DNA of 64,000 nt from Archangium gephyra. Its GTDB lineage: Bacteria > Myxococcota > Myxococcia > Myxococcales > Myxococcaceae. Of the stretch, positions 7,737-15,823 are shown in pieces. The notes below the pieces were generated by a model, which was not told the origin of the DNA, did not search any database, and was given only the letters and a program-made list of their open reading frames with translations. The stretch lies in the NCBI GenBank assembly GCA_003243425.1, contig QFQP01000023.1, positions 1 through 64,000 on the forward strand, written 5' to 3'. The position numbers and the translations under genes are program-made. Positions within the stretch are counted from its first letter, which is position 1. Each line of letters opens with the position of its first letter.

Positions 7737-8581
7737 CACTCGTCCTCCCGGTACGTCGACTTGAACGGGAAGAAGATCGAGATGCCCGCGTTCACCATCA
7801 TCATGTTCTGAATCGCGCCCTTGGTCGTACCGGTCGGGTTGTCGACGTACGCGGTGTTGATGAGCGCCACGTTCACCGCGATGAAGTCGCGCGCCACGAA
7901 GCGCATGCCCAGCCCGAGATCGAACGCCGGCTTCACCGTGCCGCCGGGCACCGCCGAGGTCTCGGTGAAGACCACACCGCCACCGCCGACGAGGTAACCG
8001 TCGAAGTGGAGAATGGAGTTGAACATCGCCACCTTGCCGTAGATGGGCGACCACTCCGCGTCACCCATCACCGACCAGATCGGCACCGAGAAGAAGATGC
8101 GGCTGTTGAGGTTGGTCTTCGCGGTGCGCACGTCGTCGGTCGGCAACGTCTGCATCAGCGAGAAGCGAGCAGAGATCGCCAGCGTGTCGGCCGGGTAGAA
8201 GGCCAGGCGAATCGCGCCGCCGAGCTTCGTGTAATACGCGTCGTTCACGTTGATGATGAACGAGGGCGCGAGCTCGAAGCGGCCGCGCTTGGTGTACAGC
8301 TTGCGCTGCACCGACTTCACGCGGTCGTCTTGCGTGGTATCGCGCTCGACCGCCGGCGCGTCGCTCTGCTTCTTCTCCGTCGCGGGCGCGGTTGAAGTGG
8401 TGGCCGGCTTCTTCTCAGCCGGTGGAGGTGACGAGAGGTCGAGGCCGTCGTCCTTCTTCTCTTCTTCCTTCTTGGGTTCATCACCCGAGAGGTCGAGGCC
8501 GTCGAACTGATTCTGAGCGAACGCGCGGCCCCCGATGAACAGGAGCGCGACGAGCGACGCCGCAGCCAGATTCCGTGTCAA
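7736..8581 (-). CDS. Outer-membrane beta-barrel protein, GltA/GltB type
   Basis: About 281 residues from a TTG start at 8581, chosen because GGAGATG lies just upstream and a clean signal peptide follows (residues 1-23, ending GGRAFAQ). After the signal come FDGLDLSG and GLDLSSPPPAEKK, then a Lys/Glu/Pro/Thr linker and a barrel of about 190 residues containing WSPIYGK. The upstream extension of the frame to 8659 lacks signal-peptide character. It is the first gene of a minus-strand run, divergent from cglC. Role as an outer-membrane gliding protein is inferred from synteny with the M. xanthus gltK-gltB-gltA-gltC locus. Confidence 0.75.
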   Translation of the reverse strand: MTRNLAAASLVALLFIGGRAFAQNQFDGLDLSGDEPKKEEEKKDDGLDLSSPPPAEKKPATTSTAPATEKKQSDAPAVERDTTQDDRVKSVQRKLYTKRGRFELAPSFIINVNDAYYTKLGGAIRLAFYPADTLAISARFSLMQTLPTDDVRTAKTNLNSRIFFSVPIWSVMGDAEWSPIYGKVAMFNSILHFDGYLVGGGGVVFTETSAVPGGTVKPAFDLGLGMRFVARDFIAVNVALINTAYVDNPTGTTKGAIQNMMMVNAGISIFFPFKSTYREDE

Positions 8582-8655
8582 TGTGCATCTCCAGCGACGC
8601 TGAATTCCCAATTCGCCACGAACACCGCGACGAACCCCTTGTACGAAGCGCGCGG

Positions 8656-8683
8656 ACAATACCTGTTGGCGATGCGTTGTGAA
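8656..8683 (-). promoter_or_regulatory. Possible sigma-70 promoter for the glt run
   Basis: Read on the minus strand, TTCACA (8683-8678), a 16-base spacer and TATTGT (8661-8656) lie about 75 bases upstream of the TTG start at 8581. The match is five of six at -35 and four of six at -10. This is eye-based and unproven. Confidence 0.35.
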
Positions 8684-8769
8684 GTCTCGATCTCGGGGGA
8701 GCGTGTGTTACCTTCCGCGCGTTTTTTCGCTCCTGTTGCACGCACGCCCATGTCGAGGAGATCCGGTTC

Positions 8770-9225
8770 ATGAAACGCATGCTGTTCGCCGCTGCTTCGC
8801 TCGCCCTCTCGTTCGTCGCGTGCAAGCCGGCCACCGACCTCAACACCACGTGCACGCTGGTGAAGCGCAACCCCGACGGTGGCTCGCCGCTGGCCATTCT
8901 CGAGCGCGACGTGCGCAACATGTCCGGCCAGAACAAGGACTTCATCGCCGTCGGCTCGGTGCAGTGTGAAGACCTCATTTGCGTGCGCGACGCCAACTTC
9001 CAGAGCGACGCCGGCCTCGACGACCCGGCCACCGGCTACTGCTCGCGCCAGTGCGCCCAGGGCTCTTCGTGCCCGTCGTACGACGAGAAACTCGACAAGG
9101 GCGCCACCGCGCTGAGCTGCCGCCCGCTGCTGCTCTCGGCCGAGACGCTCGCGGCGTTGAGCGACGAGTTCCCCGGCGTGCGTGACCCGTACTTCTGTGC
9201 GCGTTCGACCGACGGCGGCATGTAG
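8770..9225 (+). CDS. cglC: Adventurous gliding motility lipoprotein CglC (GltK-like)
   Basis: A 151-residue lipoprotein: MKRMLFAAASLALSFVAC gives a lipobox ending at Cys18, followed by KPATDLNTTC, NKDFIA(V)GSVQCEDL(I)CVRDA and several Cys pairs (YCSRQCAQGSSCPSYD). I recall this Cys-rich pattern from CglC (AgmO/GltK), an outer-membrane lipoprotein needed for gliding and transferable between Myxococcus cells. The divergent genes are GltA/GltB/GltC-like, as in the M. xanthus locus, which supports the call. AGGAG lies 12 bases before the ATG. Confidence 0.8.
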   Translation: MKRMLFAAASLALSFVACKPATDLNTTCTLVKRNPDGGSPLAILERDVRNMSGQNKDFIAVGSVQCEDLICVRDANFQSDAGLDDPATGYCSRQCAQGSSCPSYDEKLDKGATALSCRPLLLSAETLAALSDEFPGVRDPYFCARSTDGGM

Positions 9226-9231
9226 CCGCTG

Positions 9232-9255
9232 TGGCGTGGCCTCGTAGCCACGCCA
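9232..9255 (+). terminator. Perfect hairpin after cglC
   Basis: TGGCGTGGC (9232-9240) pairs exactly with GCCACGCCA (9247-9255) across a six-base loop, just after the cglC stop. There is no clear T-run afterwards, so it may be a weak terminator or an mRNA-stabilising 3' structure. Confidence 0.45.
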
Positions 9256-9342
9256 ATTCACTGAAGAAACCGGCTCAGCTTTCGCAGGGAAGATCGAACG
9301 GCGCGCTCGCGCGTTCTCTTTGGCCTGCGAAAGGGGTTTCTC

Positions 9343-10755
9343 GTGAACCGTACCGGCATCTTCCTCGCTTCGGCTGCCATGCTCGCGCTCGTCGCGCTGG
9401 TGGCGGGTGTTCCGCACCTGACGTCTGGCAGCCCGTCGCAGCCAGACCCCGCGCCCCGACCGCGGCCCTCCGGCAGCGGCAGCCTCTCGATGACCGCGCG
9501 GCTCTCGCACCCCTTCGTGGCCCTCGGCACGCAAGACGTGTTCGCCACCGTCGACCTGCGCGCCGTCGAATTGGCCAATCAACAGCGCGGCGCCGTGAAC
9601 CTCGCGCTGGTCATCGACCGGTCCGGCTCGATGTCGGGCTTCAAGTTGAATCAGGCCAAACAGGCCGCGCGGCAGCTCATCTCTCAGCTGGAGTCGCGCG
9701 ATCGCCTCGCCATCGTGCACTACGGCAGCGACGTGAAGTCGCTCGACGGCCTGCTGGCCACCGCCGACAACAAGCAGAAGCTGCTCGCCTACGTCGACGG
9801 CATCTTCGACGACGGCGGCACCAACATCGCGGCCGGCCTCACCACCGCCCGCGACGTGCTCTTGAGCGCGCGCAACGACTTCAAGGTCAACCGCCTCATC
9901 CTCATCTCCGACGGTCAGCCCACCGAAGGCACCACCGACACGGGCGAGCTGACGAACCTGGTGCGCGACATTCGCGGCTACGGCGTCTCGGTCTCGAGCA
10001 TCGGCGTCGGCGACGACTTCAACGAGCAGCTGATGGCGGGCTTCGCCGAAGTCGGCGCCGGTGCGTACGCCTACCTGCAAGACGCCGCGCAGCTCTCGGC
10101 CATCTTCCAGAAGGACTTGAACGCCGCCGGGACGCAGGTCGCGCGTGGCGTCACCCTCACCTTCCGGGTTCCTCGCGGCGCGCAGCTGCAGCGGGTGCTC
10201 GGCTACTCGCAGGTCTCTCGCCGCCGCGACGGTGATTCGGAGCTGGTGACGGTCGCGCTGCCCGACTTCGCGGCGTCGCAGCAGGAGCGCGTGGTGGCGC
10301 ACTTCACCGTCAACGCGAGCACCGGCGGCTCCCTCGACGTGAGCGCGCTCGACCTCGCGTACACCGATCTCCTGCGCGACAGCGCGATGCACGACGAAGC
10401 GCGGCTGGCGGCGATGGCTACCGAGCAGCAGCAGGTGGTGCTCGACAACCGCGACAAGGACGCCATCGTGTTCGCGGCGCGGGCGCGTGCGGCGGCGAAC
10501 ACCGAGCGCGCGGCCGAACAGGTCGCCCAGGGAGATCGCGACGGCGCGCTCAAGACGCTCGAGCTCAATTCGATTCTCTTCGACGAAGCCAGCGCCGTGG
10601 CCGGACCGTCGGCGCTCGCCGAAGACCGCAAGTCGCAGAACGATTTCGCCGCGGGCATCGGTTCGGCGACGGGAGAAGAGGAAGGGCGCGCGGTGCAGAA
10701 GCAGCTCCGCAAGAAGGCGCGCCAGGACTACGGCCTCATGGGCTCCACCTACTGA
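9343..10755 (+). CDS. VWA-domain secreted or anchored protein
   Basis: 470 residues starting with GTG, with AAGGGG seven bases upstream. An N-terminal hydrophobic segment (residues 6-24) is followed by a Pro/Ser linker and a von Willebrand factor A domain with the metal-site motif DRSGSMS (92-98), the GGTN threonine and ISDGQPTEG. The C-terminal half is beta-rich then helical. VWA domains mediate protein-protein adhesion or complex assembly through bound metal. It follows cglC in the same direction, so a cell-surface or gliding role is possible but only suggested by position. Confidence 0.85.
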   Translation: MNRTGIFLASAAMLALVALVAGVPHLTSGSPSQPDPAPRPRPSGSGSLSMTARLSHPFVALGTQDVFATVDLRAVELANQQRGAVNLALVIDRSGSMSGFKLNQAKQAARQLISQLESRDRLAIVHYGSDVKSLDGLLATADNKQKLLAYVDGIFDDGGTNIAAGLTTARDVLLSARNDFKVNRLILISDGQPTEGTTDTGELTNLVRDIRGYGVSVSSIGVGDDFNEQLMAGFAEVGAGAYAYLQDAAQLSAIFQKDLNAAGTQVARGVTLTFRVPRGAQLQRVLGYSQVSRRRDGDSELVTVALPDFAASQQERVVAHFTVNASTGGSLDVSALDLAYTDLLRDSAMHDEARLAAMATEQQQVVLDNRDKDAIVFAARARAAANTERAAEQVAQGDRDGALKTLELNSILFDEASAVAGPSALAEDRKSQNDFAAGIGSATGEEEGRAVQKQLRKKARQDYGLMGSTY

Positions 10756-10776
10756 ACGAGACGGAAAGCACTCACC

Positions 10777-12012
10777 ATGTCGAACACTGCCGTCATTCAG
10801 CTGCAGCACCGTGAAGCCTTCGAGCGCAACGTGACGCGCGCGCTCGCCGCTGGCGCCGGCGCTGGTCTGCTCGCCTTCGTCGCCAGTCGCATTCACTGGC
10901 CGGTGCCGTTGTCGTTCCTGGCGATCGTCGCTACCTCGCTCGCCTGCGTTCGCGGCGATCGCACCGACCGGCTGCTGCTCACCGGGCTCTCGGTCGTGTT
11001 GCCGGCGCTGCCGTGGTTGTTCGGCTTCTCGGCCGCGTGGACCGTGGGCATGGCCGGCGCCGCTGCGGGTCTGCTGATGGTGAAGTCGCGCGTCGCCGAG
11101 CGTGGCGAAGAAGGCAGCGTCGGCAGCGATCGGCCCGGTCCACTCCACTACGCGGGCGCGGCGCTGGCGACCGGTGGGCTCGCCGTCGCCGGTACGCAGG
11201 TCGCGAAGATCCTCGCCTCACGCCTGCAAGACATGTCGACGCCCTCGCTCATCAACTTCGCGGTCAGCGGCGTGACCATCGCGCTCTTCGCGGGCATCGG
11301 TTCGCTGGCATCGCACGTGGCGCTCAAGTCAGACCCCGTCGAAGCGAAGCTGGAAGAGCTGCTGCCCACGTTGAGCGGCGAATTCGAACAGCAGGTGTCA
11401 CGCGCGCTGTCGCTCTATCGCCAGGCGGGCGTGCAGTTGGCCGCCCTGCCCCGCGACGCGGCCCGTGAAGAGCTGGCGCGTACACTCTCGAAGCTGACGC
11501 GCGATGCCGGCGAGCTCGCCGGTGAATGGGCAGGCGTCGAAGCGCAGGTTCACGAGAACGCGCACGCCGAGCTCCAGAAGGAGATCGACGAGCTCGAAAA
11601 GAGCGCGCGCGGTGCACGCGATGCGGTGGCCAGACAGCAGCTCGAGAACGCTGCGCAGTCATTGAAGGAAGAGCTCACGCGCCTCGGTGAGGTTCGCCTC
11701 AAACGTGAACGCGTGCTGGCGCGGCTCAAGTCGCAGGTGGCCTTGCTCGAACGCGCCCGCGTGGCGCTGATCGGCATGCGCTCGACGCACGCGACGGTGC
11801 GGGCCGCAGAAATGGCCGCCGTCGCTCGCAAGCTGAACGCGCTGGCGCTCTCACAGGCCGACGAAGCCCGGTTGGGTCACGAGGTCGCGACCCACACCGA
11901 GCTCGGCTCGCTCGAGAAGACCGCCGCCGACAAGGCCCTCGAACCCATCGCGCCCATCGCCACGAGCACCGTCGAGTCGCTCGCCGCGCCCGACGACAGC
12001 ATCAAGAATTAA
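10777..12012 (+). CDS. Membrane protein with C-terminal coiled coil, unknown
   Basis: 411 residues. The first 190 contain about six hydrophobic segments (such as LLLTGLSVVLPALPWLFGF and LINFAVSGVTIALFAGIGSL); residues 200-370 are charged and heptad-like (ELQKEIDELEKSARGARDAV), predicting a cytoplasmic coiled coil. I do not recognise the family. It follows the VWA gene by 21 bases and is probably co-transcribed. Its last bases overlap the convergent DUF192 gene by four. Confidence 0.75.
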   Translation: MSNTAVIQLQHREAFERNVTRALAAGAGAGLLAFVASRIHWPVPLSFLAIVATSLACVRGDRTDRLLLTGLSVVLPALPWLFGFSAAWTVGMAGAAAGLLMVKSRVAERGEEGSVGSDRPGPLHYAGAALATGGLAVAGTQVAKILASRLQDMSTPSLINFAVSGVTIALFAGIGSLASHVALKSDPVEAKLEELLPTLSGEFEQQVSRALSLYRQAGVQLAALPRDAAREELARTLSKLTRDAGELAGEWAGVEAQVHENAHAELQKEIDELEKSARGARDAVARQQLENAAQSLKEELTRLGEVRLKRERVLARLKSQVALLERARVALIGMRSTHATVRAAEMAAVARKLNALALSQADEARLGHEVATHTELGSLEKTAADKALEPIAPIATSTVESLAAPDDSIKN

Positions 12013-12566
12013 GGCGTGACCTGGAGCGACTCGAGGCCGTCGACCTCGAGCTTGCTGCCCGGCTTGATGCCCAGCTTGCTGCACCAACCGCCGGGTACTT
12101 CGAGCACGTACTGCGACTTCACGTTGCCCGGGCCGCGCGCCGTGAGCGTCTTCGGTTCGGTGTTCTCGACGATGCCCACGATGGTGAAGTCGGCGCGCGC
12201 GAAGATCATGTCGAGCGGGATGAGCGTGTTGCGCATCCAGAAAGACAGCCAGTCTTCCTGCTCGAAGAGGAACAGCATGCCGGTGCCTTCGGGCAACACC
12301 GTGCGCCACATGAGCCCGCGCGTTCGTTGATCACGCGTGGCCGCGATCTCCGCGTCGACCACGTGCTTGCCGCCGCGCGCGTCGGTCAACGTGACGCGCC
12401 GGTGCGGCAAGGCGGGGACGAACTTGAAGTCCTGCGCGGTGACGTCGACGACGACGGGTGCTGGCTTCTGGACCGGAGCGGGCGGCGCGACGGGCGCGGC
12501 CGGTTTGCCGCCCTGCGACTCACACGAAAACAGCAGCGCGAACGCTGCGATCAGCGACCGGTTCAC
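12009..12566 (-). CDS. DUF192 family lipoprotein
   Basis: 185 residues: a hydrophobic start ending LFSC (lipobox-like, Cys15), a Pro/Ala-rich linker, then a DUF192 domain with TRGLMWR near residue 87, MLFLF, FWMRNTLIPLDMIFA and the C-terminal VLEVPGGWCSKLGIKPG. DUF192 proteins are small extracytoplasmic beta-rich proteins of unknown biochemical function. The GTG start overlaps the stop of the PilZ gene by four bases, so the pair is coupled. Confidence 0.85.
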   Translation of the reverse strand: MNRSLIAAFALLFSCESQGGKPAAPVAPPAPVQKPAPVVVDVTAQDFKFVPALPHRRVTLTDARGGKHVVDAEIAATRDQRTRGLMWRTVLPEGTGMLFLFEQEDWLSFWMRNTLIPLDMIFARADFTIVGIVENTEPKTLTARGPGNVKSQYVLEVPGGWCSKLGIKPGSKLEVDGLESLQVTP

Positions 12567-12958
12567 GTCTTCATCGACTTGTTGAGGAGACGGCCCGCGA
12601 GATCCGCACCGAGCGAATCGGTCATCAGCGTCTCGACCACGCCCTCGAAGTCACTGCGCTGTGAATCATCGGAGTAGACGAACTTGATGCCCATGCCGGG
12701 CTCTTCGCCTTCGACCGTCGACCACACCACTTCACCGAGCAGCTCGAACGGCGTCTGGCGCTGAGGCACCGAGAGCTTGAAGAGGAAGCGGGTGCCGATG
12801 GGCAGCGGCTTCTTCGTCTTGATGAAGGTGCCGCCCTTGCTGATGTTCTTCGTGTAGTCGGCGAAGAACGAATTGAGCTTCTTGTAATCGACCTTGAGCT
12901 CGATGGGAGCACGGAGGTGCTCTCGACCTTCGGGCCCTGCTTTCTGATCAGCCGCCAT
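12563..12958 (-). CDS. PilZ domain c-di-GMP-binding protein
   Basis: 131 residues from the ATG at 12958; the frame continues upstream but that part crosses into the divergent gene and lacks domain character. The c-di-GMP signature is intact: REHLR (RxxxR) near residue 12 and NISKGG (D/NxSxxG) near residue 38. Single-domain PilZ proteins of this kind are abundant in myxobacteria and act as c-di-GMP effectors in motility and development. No Shine-Dalgarno is visible; a -10-like TATACT lies close upstream, so the mRNA may be almost leaderless. Confidence 0.88.
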   Translation of the reverse strand: MAADQKAGPEGREHLRAPIELKVDYKKLNSFFADYTKNISKGGTFIKTKKPLPIGTRFLFKLSVPQRQTPFELLGEVVWSTVEGEEPGMGIKFVYSDDSQRSDFEGVVETLMTDSLGADLAGRLLNKSMKT

Positions 12959-12967
12959 TGCGCGCAG

Positions 12968-12973
12968 AGTATA
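12968..12973 (-). promoter_or_regulatory. -10-like element for the PilZ gene
   Basis: TATACT on the minus strand ends nine bases before the ATG at 12958. The -35 region is weak (GGACTT-like). If used, the transcript would begin within a few bases of the start codon. Confidence 0.4.
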
Positions 12974-12983
12974 CGGGCCGCCG

Positions 12984-15125
12984 ATGCGCGAAGTCCTTTT
13001 TCGCGTGAGAACGCTCATTTCACTGCGCGGCGTGCGGTGGTGGTGGGTCACGCTCGCCACGATCGCGGCGGTCTTCACGTGGGTTCCTCTGTTTTCGTTG
13101 CCCGGCTACGAGCTGGCCTCTGCGCACACCTCGTTACTTGGTGTGCTCGGCCTGGGGCTCGCCACGCACGCCGCGCGCAAGCTCCCGCGGGGGCTCTCGT
13201 CCGTCCTCGCCATCGCGCTCCTCCTCGCGTCGACCACGCTGCCTGCGTTGCTGCTGGCGGTGGCGCGCACGCGCTTCGGGTCGCCCTGTGATCCGTTCTT
13301 CAACGTGCAGTTCGTGCCGGTGCTCGTGCTCCCCACGGCGCTGTTGGCTGCCGCCATCGGCTCGCGCGTGGCGCAGCGCACGAAGCGGTGGTGGCCGGCG
13401 TTGCTGTTGAACGTCGGCGCCTTCGGGCTGGGCGCCGTGGCGACGTTGTGGCCGATTCTCTTCGGTCCGCAGGCCTTCGTGTTCAACCACTTCGTGGGGT
13501 TCGCGCCCGGCCCGCTCTACGACGAAGACGTTCGCGTCACCGCGTCGCTGCTCTGGTTCCGGCTGGCGACGGTGCTGTTGGCCTTCGCGCTCTCGTCGCG
13601 GCGGGCGGTGGCGCTGCTGTGCGCGACCGGCTTCGTCGTGCTCGAGCTCCACGGCGTCGCCCTCGGCTTCCGCATGAACGACGAAGCGCTGGCAGCGGCG
13701 CTCGGCGGTCGCGTCGAAACCGACGAGTTCGTGCTGCATTACCCGCGCAGCTACGGCCAGGAAGAAGTGGCACGCATCGTCGGCGACGTGCGCTTCCGCT
13801 ACGCGCAGAACGTGAAGTTCTTCGGCGTCGCCCCCGAAGGAAAGGTGCGCGTGTGGTGGTACCGGAGCCCGGCGGAAAAGCAGCGGCTCGTGGGCGCAGC
13901 CACGACGCAGTTCGCCAAGCCCTGGCGCCGCGAAGTGCACGTCAACGACTTCGGGTTTCCGCACCCGGTCATCAAACACGAGCTGGTGCACGCCATGGCC
14001 GCGCCGTGGGGCTCGCCGCCGTTCGGTGTCGCCGCTTCTTTCGGAGGCTGGTTCCCGCAGACCGGCGTCATCGAAGGCCTCGCGGTCGCCGCCGACAACC
14101 CGTTCGATGAATTGACGCTCCACGAGTGGGCCGCGGCGATGAAGAAGAAGAACCTGCTGCCCGACGTGGCCACCACGATGACGGCGAGTGGCTTCTACGC
14201 CGCGCCGCCCAGCCGCGCGTACGCCACCGCCGGCAGCTTTCTGCGCTACCTCGCCGACACGCACGGTCGCGAGAAGCTGCGCGAGCTGTACCGCGATGGT
14301 GATTTCGAACGTGCCTACGGCGTTCCGCTCGAGAAGCTCTCTGCCGACTACGTGGCGTTCCTCGACACCGTTCCGCTCGAGAACGAGGCCGTGAATCAGG
14401 CCTTCGCGCGGTTCCGCCGCGGCAGCGTCTTCGAGCGGCCGTGTGCACGCGAGGTCGGCCGGCTCTCTGCAGAGGTCAACGAGCATCTCGCGAGCGATCC
14501 GCAACGCGCACGTGACCTCGTGTCGCGCTGCCGTGAGCTCCAGCCGCAAGAACCCGCGCACGTGCTCGAAGAGGCGCTCGTGTTGCGGAAACTCGGCCAG
14601 GTCGACGCCGCCGCCACGTTGCTCGACGCAGAACTCCAGCGGCTCGACGGCGAACCGTCGCCCTGGGCGCAGGCCGCGTTGGTGCGCGCCGACCTCGCCA
14701 TCGAACAGGGCAACATCGAGCGGGCTCGAATTCTCTGGCGCGACGCGATCAGGAAAGAGGTGTCGCCCGGCGTCGATCGCACCGCCCGCATTCGCCTCCA
14801 GGGCGCCGAGCTCGACGCGGTCAACGGCTTCTTCAAGGCCGGTGACGACGGCCTCAAGCTGCTCGCACTTCGAGACGCCGGTGATGCCATCGCCGTTCGT
14901 TATCTGCTCGGGAGAAAACTCCAGCAGCTGCGCGCCTGGAAAGACGCGCTGCCCCTGCTGACCGCCCTGCTCGACGAAGAGCTGCCGCCGTCACTCGAAC
15001 TCGAGACGCGCCGGCTGGCGATCGAGGCGGCCTTCGCCACCGGCAACTGCGCGCTCGTTCGCGACCTCGCCTCCGAGCCCCGTTTCGACGACTGGGTCGC
15101 TCGCTGCGCGTTCGCGTTTCCGTGA
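12984..15125 (+). CDS. Polytopic membrane protein with zincin-like peptidase domain and TPR
   Basis: 713 residues. Residues 15-230 hold about six transmembrane segments. A soluble domain follows with HELVH at 332-336 and a downstream EGLA glutamate at 364, matching the HExxH...E zinc site of gluzincin (peptidase MA-like) enzymes. The last 250 residues have helical repeats typical of TPR (for example LEEALVLRKLGQVDAAATLL). It is divergent from the PilZ gene with only 25 bases between start codons. Catalytic competence is inferred from the zinc motif; the substrate is unknown. Confidence 0.8.
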   Translation: MREVLFRVRTLISLRGVRWWWVTLATIAAVFTWVPLFSLPGYELASAHTSLLGVLGLGLATHAARKLPRGLSSVLAIALLLASTTLPALLLAVARTRFGSPCDPFFNVQFVPVLVLPTALLAAAIGSRVAQRTKRWWPALLLNVGAFGLGAVATLWPILFGPQAFVFNHFVGFAPGPLYDEDVRVTASLLWFRLATVLLAFALSSRRAVALLCATGFVVLELHGVALGFRMNDEALAAALGGRVETDEFVLHYPRSYGQEEVARIVGDVRFRYAQNVKFFGVAPEGKVRVWWYRSPAEKQRLVGAATTQFAKPWRREVHVNDFGFPHPVIKHELVHAMAAPWGSPPFGVAASFGGWFPQTGVIEGLAVAADNPFDELTLHEWAAAMKKKNLLPDVATTMTASGFYAAPPSRAYATAGSFLRYLADTHGREKLRELYRDGDFERAYGVPLEKLSADYVAFLDTVPLENEAVNQAFARFRRGSVFERPCAREVGRLSAEVNEHLASDPQRARDLVSRCRELQPQEPAHVLEEALVLRKLGQVDAAATLLDAELQRLDGEPSPWAQAALVRADLAIEQGNIERARILWRDAIRKEVSPGVDRTARIRLQGAELDAVNGFFKAGDDGLKLLALRDAGDAIAVRYLLGRKLQQLRAWKDALPLLTALLDEELPPSLELETRRLAIEAAFATGNCALVRDLASEPRFDDWVARCAFAFP

Positions 15126-15143
15126 CAAACGGCACGCGCCCTG

Positions 15144-15209
15144 CAATTTGCGGCAACCAGTTCGCGGTTTCGTGGGGTTGGGTGTGAGCGAACTGACAAT
15201 TTGGCAACC
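15144..15209. repeat. Direct repeat CAATTTG-GCAACC, possible operator
   Basis: CAATTTGCGGCAACC (15144-15158) and CAATTTGGCAACC (15197-15209) lie 53 bases apart in the gap before the next lipoprotein gene. They differ by a two-base insertion. The position suits a regulator site, but none is known to me. Confidence 0.3.
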
Positions 15210-15254
15210 GGAGCCGAAAACGCTCCGTCAATCCGTCTGGAGCAGAGATCACCG

Positions 15255-15728
15255 ATGCGCACGCTGATTCCCGTCGCCGTTTTCGCCCTCGCGTTGAGCG
15301 CGTGCACTCCCAAGAAGATCCCCGGCACGGACATCGACGACACCACCGAGACGCAGGCCGTGCTCGAGGTCGTGCGCAAGTACCGCACCGCGGTCGAGGC
15401 CCGGAACGTCGAGGGCGTGTACCAGCTCGTCGACCCGTCGTTCCGCGATGACGGCGGCAGCGCGCTGCCTGACGACGACCTCGACTACAAGTCGCTCAAG
15501 CAGCGCCTGACCACGCGCATGTCGAAGATCAGCGACATGAAGCTGGAAGTGACGGTGCGCCGCATCGAGTTCGACGTAGAAGAGAAGATGGCGCGCGTCA
15601 CCTACAGCTACCAGTTGTCGTTCAAGATGCCCGAGTACAACTCGCGCACGCAGAGCGAAAACGACATCAAGCAGATGCTGCTCAAGCGCGTCGGCGACAA
15701 CGAGTGGAAGATCGCGTCGGGCATCTGA
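15255..15728 (+). CDS. Small lipoprotein, NTF2-like
   Basis: 157 residues from the ATG at 15255 (GGAGCAGAG upstream), chosen because a lipoprotein signal follows at once (MRTLIPVAVFALALSAC, Cys17). The mature part has a helix-helix-sheet pattern (VLEVVRKYRTAVEARNVEG, then YQLVDPSF) like SnoaL/NTF2-fold proteins, which bind small ligands or serve as scaffolds. It ends with WKIASGI, a common NTF2-like ending. A specific function cannot be given. Confidence 0.75.
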   Translation: MRTLIPVAVFALALSACTPKKIPGTDIDDTTETQAVLEVVRKYRTAVEARNVEGVYQLVDPSFRDDGGSALPDDDLDYKSLKQRLTTRMSKISDMKLEVTVRRIEFDVEEKMARVTYSYQLSFKMPEYNSRTQSENDIKQMLLKRVGDNEWKIASGI

Positions 15729-15750
15729 AAATCGCCGCCGCGATCACTCG

Positions 15751-15779
15751 TTGACCCCCCACAGAGCCGAAAGTATATC
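15751..15779 (+). promoter_or_regulatory. Sigma-70 type promoter
   Basis: TTGACC (15751-15756), a 17-base spacer and TATATC (15774-15779) match the housekeeping consensus closely. Transcription would start near 15786, about 38 bases before the ATG of the TPR gene. It is one of the clearest promoters in the window. Confidence 0.7.
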
Positions 15780-15823
15780 GCCGCGCTTCCGCAGGTTTAC
15801 GTTCGAACCAAGAGGCGTCCCAC

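Noticed and set aside
8578..11148. 856-codon open frame on the minus strand
   Set aside because: Antisense to cglC, the VWA gene and the coiled-coil gene, which have signal peptides and recognised domains. It is a GC-bias shadow with no domain of its own.
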